From positions 40,243 through 104,242 of the forward strand of contig JAMWET010000719.1 in assembly GCA_024036415.1 (NCBI GenBank): DNA of 64,000 nt, in the 5' to 3' direction. Source of the DNA: Prochilodus magdalenae (lineage: Eukaryota > Chordata > Actinopteri > Characiformes > Prochilodontidae). The position numbers and the translations under genes are program-made. Shown one piece after another: positions 59,530-64,000 of the stretch; the stretch's first letter is position 1; every line of letters starts with the position of its first letter. The notes under the pieces are model-generated. The model was not told where the DNA came from and did no database searches. It was given only the letters and a program-made list of their open reading frames with translations.

Positions 59530-60129
59530 GTGTTTCCTGACTGTGTGTTTGTGTGTGTAGATGCTGTTGATCTCACTCTGGATCCAAACACAGTAAACAG
59601 ATGTCTCTCCCTGTCTGAGGGGAACAGAAAGGTGGAGTATGTGAGAAAAGATCAGTGTTACCCAGACCATCCAGACAGGTTTGATATCTGTGAGCAGGCT
59701 CTGAGTGTGGAGAGTCTGAGCGGACGCTGTTACTGGGAGGTTGAGTGGACCAGATATGGATATGAAGCTGGTATATCAGTGTCATACAGAGGAATCTGGA
59801 GGAAAGGAGTCAGTTCTGACTGCAGATTTGGACTAAATACTCAGTCCTGGAGCCTGAACTGCTGTAATAACAGATACATTGTCTATCACAATAAACAGAG
59901 AACTGTCCTACCTGATCCCCCCTACCGCTCTAACAGAGTAGGAGTGTATCTGGACTGGGAGTCCGGCACTCTATCCTTCTACAGCATTTCACCTAACACA
60001 CACACACTGACTCACCTACACACATTCAAAACCATGTTCACTGAACCGCTCTACGCTGGGATTGGGGTTGTTATTAATTTGAATAGTTTTCATGAACCTA
60101 AATACACAGTGAGACTGTGTGAGATGTAA
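46226..60129 (+). CDS. NLRC3-like: NLRC3-like NLR, complete (unit C)
   Basis: Eight coding exons: 46226-46275, 46437-46748, 48191-50146, 50434-50607, 50790-50960, 52826-52999, 59083-59129, 59561-60129. Their sum is 3453 nt, 1150 residues plus TAA, every junction is AG/GT and all phases agree, with no stop. Order: Ser/Gly-rich start, four N-terminal peptide repeats, FISNA, NACHT with P-loop GIAGIGKT and Walker B FIFDGLDE, winged-helix and helical region, about six LRRs in three exons, linker, PRY-SPRY. Fish NLR-C proteins of this layout are cytosolic receptors or regulators in innate immunity. Ligand and partners are unknown. Upstream ISRE-like sites suggest interferon induction. No death-fold domain is seen at the N-terminus. 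Introns contain Tc1-like and hAT-like remnants and minisatellites. Confidence 0.9.
46437..46748 (+). CDS. NLRC3-like: N-terminal peptide-repeat exon of unit C
   Basis: 312 nt. Four copies of a roughly 24-residue unit: EPSCVS(M/I)K, a charged segment such as SDRSM, then a PP(A/S)FSSGGG-like spacer. Middle copies are nearly identical at DNA level (72-bp unit). Similar [11 protein letters not shown] stretches precede FISNA in many fish NLR-C proteins as I recall. Function unknown; the serine-rich repeats would suit phosphorylation or partner binding. Ends DPE with donor GA|GTGAGT. Confidence 0.82.
46749..47669. other. Intron of unit C, no gene seen
   Basis: AT-rich sequence. No mobile element recognised. 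Confidence 0.5.
47670..47855. repeat. 41-bp intronic tandem repeat (unit C copy)
   Basis: About four and a half copies of the unit described for 18880-19028, same intron and orientation, one copy more than in unit B. Confidence 0.85.
48191..50146 (+). CDS. NLRC3-like: FISNA-NACHT-winged-helix exon of unit C
   Basis: 1956 nt, 652 residues, one open exon after ccctatcag. FISNA ([20 protein letters not shown], about residues 30-100 of the exon) precedes the NACHT ATPase: P-loop GIAGIGKT (near 48643), Walker [11 protein letters not shown] (near 48868), sensor-like WITARPAAA (near 49005). Then come [13 protein letters not shown] and [15 protein letters not shown], the conserved NLR motifs of the region after the ATPase, and [12 protein letters not shown] before the donor CA|GTGAGT. 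NACHT binds ATP/ADP and drives oligomerisation. Confidence 0.93.
50434..50607 (+). CDS. NLRC3-like: LRR exon 1 of unit C
   Basis: 174 nt, phase 2: [20 protein letters not shown], then [19 protein letters not shown], ending LKTLR before GTAAAA. Confidence 0.88.
50790..50960 (+). CDS. NLRC3-like: LRR exon 2 of unit C
   Basis: 171 nt, one codon shorter than usual: [20 protein letters not shown] and [20 protein letters not shown], with [12 protein letters not shown] lacking one residue of the usual GLKSSHC. Frame kept. Confidence 0.88.
51000..51130 (-). repeat. Dispersed repeat fragment, minus strand
   Basis: tgatatgggcaatatttattgagctacaca... corresponds inverted to 25085-25165 and 42000-42085 (tgtgtagctcaattaatatt). 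One of three copies in the window. Confidence 0.55.
51225..51610 (+). mobile_element. Tc1-like element, internally deleted
   Basis: Contains the Tc1-like phrases gggtttccatgaccaagcag and ctgcatccaagccttacatc, then jumps to the transposase C-terminus (tgtggaaagtcttcccaaaa, gctgcaaaggttgtgccgac) and the terminal segment atggattaagaatgggatat. The catalytic centre is missing. It lies in the intron before LRR exon 3 of unit C. Confidence 0.6.
51611..52825. other. Intron of unit C, no gene seen
   Basis: Begins with a short (AC)n run at 51625-51648, then AT-rich DNA without recognised features up to the acceptor ccttcctgcag. Confidence 0.5.
52826..52999 (+). CDS. NLRC3-like: LRR exon 3 of unit C
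   Basis: 174 nt: [40 protein letters not shown] and LETLR before GTATGT. It corresponds to the frameshifted 25997-26165 of unit B and to 3669-3842 of unit A. Confidence 0.88.
53000..54160. other. Intron of unit C, no gene seen
   Basis: The first 400 bp (acaaagtagttacactagcc, agccaggaagaaacttgaga) align with the matching intron of unit B (26265-26420). The rest is AT-rich. Confidence 0.5.
54165..54362. repeat. LTR-like dispersed repeat fragment
   Basis: Shares gatgctagcagagccaa-type sequence with 21733-21755 and agcatgggtca with 36150. Contains a short (AG)n run. Abuts a Tc1-like element. Confidence 0.5.
54363..55102 (-). mobile_element. Tc1-like transposon, truncated, minus strand
   Basis: Minus-strand frames give [39 protein letters not shown] and [14 protein letters not shown], the Tc1 helix-turn-helix end, first catalytic Asp (WSDE) and GGGS.MLWGC motif. 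The C-terminal third is missing at the 54363 side. The 55102 end carries gtctgaatactttccctacc, a Tc1-type terminus. Confidence 0.8.
55103..55930. other. Intron of unit C, no gene seen
   Basis: Unclassified AT-rich sequence. Confidence 0.45.
55931..56310. repeat. 47-bp tandem repeat with internal palindrome
   Basis: About seven copies of tactctccatacttaagtac plus atctgaaggtacatacttta and gtactg(t/g). The unit includes the palindrome gtacttaagtac-like core. One copy near 56220 is shortened. Confidence 0.88.
56400..56983. repeat. 34-bp intronic minisatellite of unit C
   Basis: About 17 copies of gaagtgtagtcattagtgta plus gtaggtgaagtata. The array resumes for about two units at 58527-58590 beyond a hAT-like insertion. 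A degenerate relative occupies the matching intron of unit B (28715-28950). Confidence 0.9.
56984..58526 (-). mobile_element. hAT-type transposon with BED zinc finger, minus strand
   Basis: The left end starts CAGTGTTGGGGTAATTAC, a hAT-type terminus, inside the 34-bp array. Minus-strand coding pieces: a BED-type zinc finger at 58142-58465 (CELC ... [11 protein letters not shown]) and an hAT RNase H-like segment at 57369-57908 ([38 protein letters not shown]). Frameshifts separate the pieces and the C-terminal dimerisation part is missing. No matching terminus is found at the right edge, so that side is truncated. Confidence 0.8.
58577..58870 (-). mobile_element. LINE reverse-transcriptase fragment, minus strand
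   Basis: The minus strand reads [20 protein letters not shown] and [14 protein letters not shown], with a downstream-strand segment tttttgaggatggagttgat (INSILKK). Same family as the LINE at 7240-7400 ([17 protein letters not shown]). Confidence 0.75.
59083..59129 (+). CDS. NLRC3-like: 47-nt linker exon before PRY-SPRY, unit C
   Basis: Encodes [15 protein letters not shown] between gttcttcag and GTAAGA. Same length and phase as 8734-8780. Confidence 0.82.
59130..59545. repeat. Compound (AC)n/(TC)n microsatellite intron
   Basis: Alternating AC and TC blocks fill nearly the whole 431-bp intron, with internal higher-order duplication (tacactttctctctct recurs several times). All long Cys-Val and Thr-His frames here are artefacts. 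Confidence 0.95.
59561..60129 (+). CDS. NLRC3-like: PRY-SPRY (B30.2) exon of unit C
   Basis: Acceptor gtgtgtgtag. [70 protein letters not shown] and [10 protein letters not shown], ending VRLCEM and TAA. 188 residues, full-length B30.2. Unlike units A, B and D, no minisatellite follows; only a single partial unit (taataccctcctctgta) is seen. A possible poly(A) signal, aataaa, is at about 60267. Confidence 0.92.
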
Positions 60130-60424
60130 TACCCTCCTCTGTAGGAGAGAGTATTCACCTTTGTATCTACTTATCCTACATACCAGTACAGTTATATACA
60201 GTGCGCTGTGTTCTGCTGTGCTAATGTTGTTCTGGTGATGTACTAGATATATATATATATATACTTAATAAATGAGTTTTACTTTTATGATGAAACTATA
60301 CTTCAGTAAAATGAGCCTGTATATTACTACACCAGTAAAACTGTACTGTAATTAAATACACTGGTTTATAAAAATTATTTCTACAAATTATACTTCATTA
60401 AAGTGTGTTCATTTTACACTAACA
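60130..60424. other. 3' UTR and flank of unit C
   Basis: AT-rich, with a (AT)n run at 60247-60262 followed by ttaataaatgag, the likely poly(A) signal. Confidence 0.5.
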
Positions 60425-60690
60425 CTGTATGTTCAGAAAGTGTTAATGAGGATAGTTTATTACTGTGTTAAGACTGCTTTAGTACAGCTGAAAACCTTAT
60501 ATTAAATATTTTATACATTCCAAATTAAACTTTGTCCACTCACTGTCCACTCCATTAGACACTCCTACCTAAATATGTCCTAAGTAAGATCAGTTCCTGG
60601 TGGGTCAAAGTTCACACTGAATCATATTTGTGGTGTAAATATATTTTATTTTCTTGTTTTGGTTCTAGATATATATTTCTGTAATCAGTC
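60425..60690. repeat. 3'-flank block shared with unit A
   Basis: Counterpart of 11141-11400 (gttcagaaagtgttaatgag, cctggtgggtcaaagttcac). Confidence 0.8.
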
Positions 60691-61524
60691 GGTTCTCATT
60701 TGTAAGCAGTGTTAAAACCAAAACCTTAATTTACAACAGTCCAACCGGTCCATACTCCATGGAGCAGGGTCTGCCTTCCTGGAGACAGCATTTGAGACTC
60801 AGGGACTTCTTAACAATGGTATAGAGCTCCATCCCTAAGTCATTAGGTTCAGTATGCATTCTGGAGCCCATGTTCGAAATGAGGTAGAGTTTTCAAGGCA
60901 GTTTGGTGGTCTGACAGGAACAGGATGACCCTGCATGTCATAGTGTAACACAGCCTCTTCATAGCTTTAAAGCAGACCACCCACAGCTTCCTGTTCAGTG
61001 TGGTTAGTGTGTGTACTTCCTGCTGAACCATCCTGCACCATATCTGAGATAAGGAAACTTTATCTAGGGCATGCTGGATAACAGACCTGGGTCAAAACAC
61101 AGACAGGCAACACCAGAGACGTACCCACAAACCCAGAAACCAGGAGACAAGGCAAAGTGCAAAACCACAGGTGAGATAAACCAACAGAATCAGCTGAGAA
61201 CTCAGAAACACAGTCTTCACAGAACATCAGGACACACAGTGGAGTTTATACAGCAGTCTTAATGAGGCAATGATCAACTTCAGGTGTGTGCAAAGGGCAT
61301 TTAGACTCCAGAGCTGATATCTCATTATTAGCAGCTGACTGATGTAGTTATCAGCTGGAGTGAATCAGATCATCAGCCAGCTGCTAAAGCTTAACCAGCT
61401 CCTTTCAAACATTGATCCTAATCAGACAGAGTTCTTTACAGCTCTGTACTGGAGGGAGTTGTGATGTCATATCCTGGTGGAGTTAATAATACAAATCATT
61501 CAGTATTATTTACTTATATATTTA
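60691..61524. other. Spacer between units C and D
   Basis: Unclassified. The stretch 61070-61440 has the look of a decayed dispersed repeat, but I could not name it. No gene seen. Confidence 0.4.
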
Positions 61525-61990
61525 CTCACCTACTCATGTCTACACTGTCCACTGTATCAGCTCCACTGTCCATACAGGACACTCTGTAGGTGTACAGATC
61601 CAGACTGTAGTCCATCTGTTTCTCTGTGTACTGTATTACCCTGTCCTTCAATGGTCAGGACCACCACAGAGCTAGTACTATGTGGGTGTTAGGGTGTGTG
61701 GTGCTAGTGTGAGTGGATCAGACACAGCAGTGCTGCTGGAGTGTTTAGACACTGTCCAATCACTGTCCACTCTATTAGACACTCCTACCTTGCTGCTCCA
61801 CCTTGTAGATGGACAGTCAGTGACGATCATCTGCTGCTGCACAGTGCAGTGTTGGTCATCCTCTAGACCTTCATCAGTGGTCACAGGACACTGACCACAA
61901 GACACTGACCACAGGACTATGTTGGCTGGATAGTTTTGATTGGTGGACTGTTCTCAGTCTAGCAGTGACACTGACACAGTTACGTGTTTC
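61525..61990. repeat. Dispersed repeat (longer copy of the 21340 family)
   Basis: Contains tccatctgtttctctgtgta, gtgtgagtggatcagacaca, gcagtgctgctggagtgttt and ttggtggactgttctcagtc, a repeat I recall as abundant in otophysan genomes. Confidence 0.6.
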
Positions 61991-62099
61991 AGTACAGTGT
62001 AATTACTGTTTCAGTGTTCAGAGTTTTTTATTACCTTTATCAGTAATTGGCGGTACGGAGTTGGAGATACGAGCTGATGACTGACGGAGGGTTTACGAT

Positions 62100-62219
62100 G
62101 AAGTGTGTTACATTAGCAGTAAGGATTACTGCAGACGGGAGACTGTCATCCTGAACACATGTCTGAACACTGACACTCTGTCCTTCTACAACATCTCACC
62201 TAACACACACACACTGACC
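62100..62219 (+). pseudogene. NLRC3-like: SPRY exon fragment (unit D), 5' of the hAT insertion
   Basis: gacactctgtccttctacaa followed by catctcacctaacacacaca and ctgacc encodes [16 protein letters not shown], matching the SPRY block [16 protein letters not shown] of unit C. Upstream similarity (cgggagactgtcatcctgaa) is weaker and frame-disrupted. Confidence 0.78.
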
Positions 62220-62938
62220 CAGAGGCGTAGCGCAAAATTCTGGGGCCCCACCGCAAGGAGGCAGGGAGGAGGCCCTTGTGTGGGCTAAAAATCTCTCTGG
62301 TGTGCCTGACGTGCATAACTCAAACTGGCACTTATTCTCAGTCATCTGAAGCGATCTGTATTCAAGCCTATTAACAGATACAATACAATAAAACGCTCTT
62401 ACCTTAGTGCCCAAAACGTCCCCTCCTCCTGGCATTTTTCTGCGCAAATTCCTTTACAATGTCCGTACGATCCATCTGACGAGCACGCTTGCTTTCGATG
62501 CTGAGAATAGCAAGTCCGGAAAGTCTGTCTTGAGACATTGTGCTTCTCAGATAGTTTTTGATAATTTTCAGTTTTGAAAAGGATCTTTCTGCACTATGCC
62601 AACAGTAGCGACGGGTGACGGGAATAGTTAAAAAAAAAGCTTAAGAAGACAGAGTAGCACAGTCCGTCACACTAGACAGGATTGATGTATAGGATATTGA
62701 TGCCTTTTCTGAGCACCCACTTTTGTTATTTATCGTTTTGCTCATCTTAATGTTCTTACGCTCACCCCAGCACGTTCTAGCGTGGGTATGGCTGTCCTCA
62801 CTCATCCAAAGATGAATGAGTGTGACTGTCAATTAATTTTAAGGCAGGGGCCCACCCTCGCGTAAAGCTCGGAAGGGCCTTTGACCCTCAGCAGTTGTCT
62901 CTGCCCTGCTGTGTTCCATCCTCCTCCGACAACCACTG
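62220..62938 (-). mobile_element. hAT-type element splitting the SPRY relic, 8-bp target duplication
   Basis: A 719-bp insertion beginning CAGAGGCGTAGCG, flanked on both sides by CACTGACC. An 8-bp duplication is the hAT hallmark. The minus strand at 62404-62630 encodes SAERSFSKLKIIKNYLRSTM then SQDRLSGLAILSIES, the C-terminal dimerisation domain of hAT transposases, ending RRRGRFGH and TAA. The rest of the transposase is absent and the right terminus is poorly preserved. Confidence 0.8.
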
Positions 62939-63090
62939 CACTGACCCCACCTACATCACGACACTCTAACACACGCATCCCTTCATCTGAACCGTCTCTT
63001 CCTAAGTTTATCTGGATTCTGGCGTTTCATCCTGACTCCTCAATTAGAATGTTGTGACAGCTGAAAAACCTCTGGGGAGGTAGATGTACA
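62939..63090 (+). pseudogene. NLRC3-like: SPRY fragment (unit D), 3' of the hAT insertion
   Basis: cactgaccccacctacatca, actctaacacac and catctgaaccg follow the SPRY sequence of unit B (actgacccacctacacacac, tcagtgaaccactct), but with single-base insertions every 10-20 nt. No frame survives. Confidence 0.6.
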
Positions 63091-63239
63091 TAACCGTCCT
63101 CAGCGTTGTAGTCTCCGAGCTAAGATATGTAATGAATCCTACTCAGTCGCAGTGTCTGCTGGGAAGATACTTATATATAGACCTACCTGACTGTCGTGAT
63201 GTGCACCACATGTTAGCTAACCTCCTTCGGGTGATCTGG

Positions 63240-63612
63240 CGGATGAAAATAACCTGCCCTCATCTAGGGGGAGTGAGTCTTGGGGGAGATAGGCATAATA
63301 ACCTTCCTCATGTGAGTCTGGGGGAGATGTAATCAACCCTAGCCCTCAACTAGCATAGATGAGCTCGGGGGAGAGTTGTAACTAAACCTCTCCTCAGTGA
63401 GGCTCTGGGGAGTAGTAATACCTCCTCCAAGCTCAGTGAGGCTGGGGGAGATATACATAACATCCTCAGGTGAGCCTCCTTGGGGGAGATACTACATAAA
63501 CCTCCTCAGTGATTGTCTGGGCGGATGATACCATAACCTCCTCAGTGAGTCTGAGGGAGATGTAATAACCTCCTCAGTGAGTCTGTGCGAGATAGAATAA
63601 CCTCCAGTGTGA
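63240..63612 (+). repeat. 32-bp SPRY-end minisatellite, scrambled (array D)
   Basis: About 11 recognisable units (cctcctcagtgagtctgagg, gagatgtaataa) with many small indels, unlike arrays A and B. It sits at the expected place after the SPRY relic. Confidence 0.85.
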
Positions 63613-63780
63613 GGCTCCTCACTCATGCAGCCCCATATTATCACACTCCCACGTCTGTGGTTCACTGTCGGGACTATGCATTCACTGTGGTAGTCCTGGC
63701 AAGGTTCACGCCAAACATGCTAGACCCCATCTTGTCTGACCAAAGAATTGTTCCAAAAGTTCCAAATGTGTTCCAAAAAT
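63613..63780 (-). mobile_element. DNA-transposon transposase fragment, minus strand
   Basis: The minus strand gives FGVNLARTTTVNA near a tggggctgcatgag segment, reminiscent of the ...WGCM... region of fish Tc1-type transposases. Short and frameshifted. Confidence 0.35.
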
Positions 63781-64000
63781 ATATCAGGTTGTCCTATTTC
63801 TACCTGTTAATCTTCAGTAATAAAGTTTAAATTTATAGACAATACATTTTTGTGCCTGAGGTACTTAGTCAAACAAAAGGTTTAACAGCTTGTTATGTTC
63901 CTTGCGACACTGTCTGAGGTGTCACAGAAACAGCTCTGTGTGAGGATCTCCACTGCTGCTCTGAGTAGGTGGGTTTACTTTCTGATACCTCTCTGATACT
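63781..64000. other. Window end, no gene seen
   Basis: AT-rich, then mixed sequence with no recognised feature. Confidence 0.5.

Noticed and set aside
59006..59560. Long frames rich in Cys-Val or Thr-His-Ser-Leu
   Set aside because: Translation of the (AC)n/(TC)n intron. The real gene splices across it.

Overview
The window looks like vertebrate, almost certainly teleost fish, nuclear DNA. Genes are split into short exons by AT-rich introns. LINE, Tc1/mariner, hAT, SINE and LTR remnants are dense, (AC)n/(TC)n/(AAT)n microsatellites are common, and the only host genes recognisable belong to the fish-expanded NLRC3-like (NLR-C) family: FISNA, NACHT, LRR and PRY-SPRY (B30.2) exons. Some dispersed repeats resemble ones I associate with otophysan fishes (characins, catfishes, knifefishes), but that is memory-based and weak.

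Layout: four NLRC3-like units lie in tandem on the + strand. Unit A (1-10.6 kb) is the 3' part of a gene that starts before the window: two LRR exons and an intact two-exon PRY-SPRY. Unit B (18.4-30.3 kb) has the whole exon set but is a pseudogene with at least six independent lesions. Unit C (43.8-60.1 kb) is the one complete, open gene. Its eight coding exons sum to 3453 nt (1150 codons plus stop), all splice phases agree, and an ISRE-like promoter with a noncoding first exon sits upstream. Unit D (62.1-63.6 kb) is only a shredded SPRY end, split by a hAT-type insertion. A fifth trace, two LRR exon fragments on the minus strand, lies at 38.8-39.3 kb.

The most unusual structure is a 32-bp minisatellite that follows the stop codon of units A and B and the relic of unit D. 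Its unit is the last codons of the SPRY exon, stop included, amplified up to about 34 times. A comparable event occurred in a LINE, where 13 codons of the reverse-transcriptase ORF end were amplified about ten times in frame.

Intergenic and intronic DNA is mostly mobile-element debris: LINEs at 5.0-8.3, 12.8-13.0, 27.2, 30.4-31.3, 36.6, 37.2-38.8, 40.9-41.7 and 58.6-58.9 kb; Tc1-like elements at 1.8-3.4, 51.2-51.6, 54.4-55.1 and 63.6 kb; hAT-like elements at 31.6-34.9, 57.0-58.5 and 62.2-62.9 kb; four solo LTRs with perfect 5-bp target duplications; an LTR with a primer-binding site nested in a hAT element; and a broken integrase-core gene. Family names rest on recognised protein motifs and ends, not on searches.
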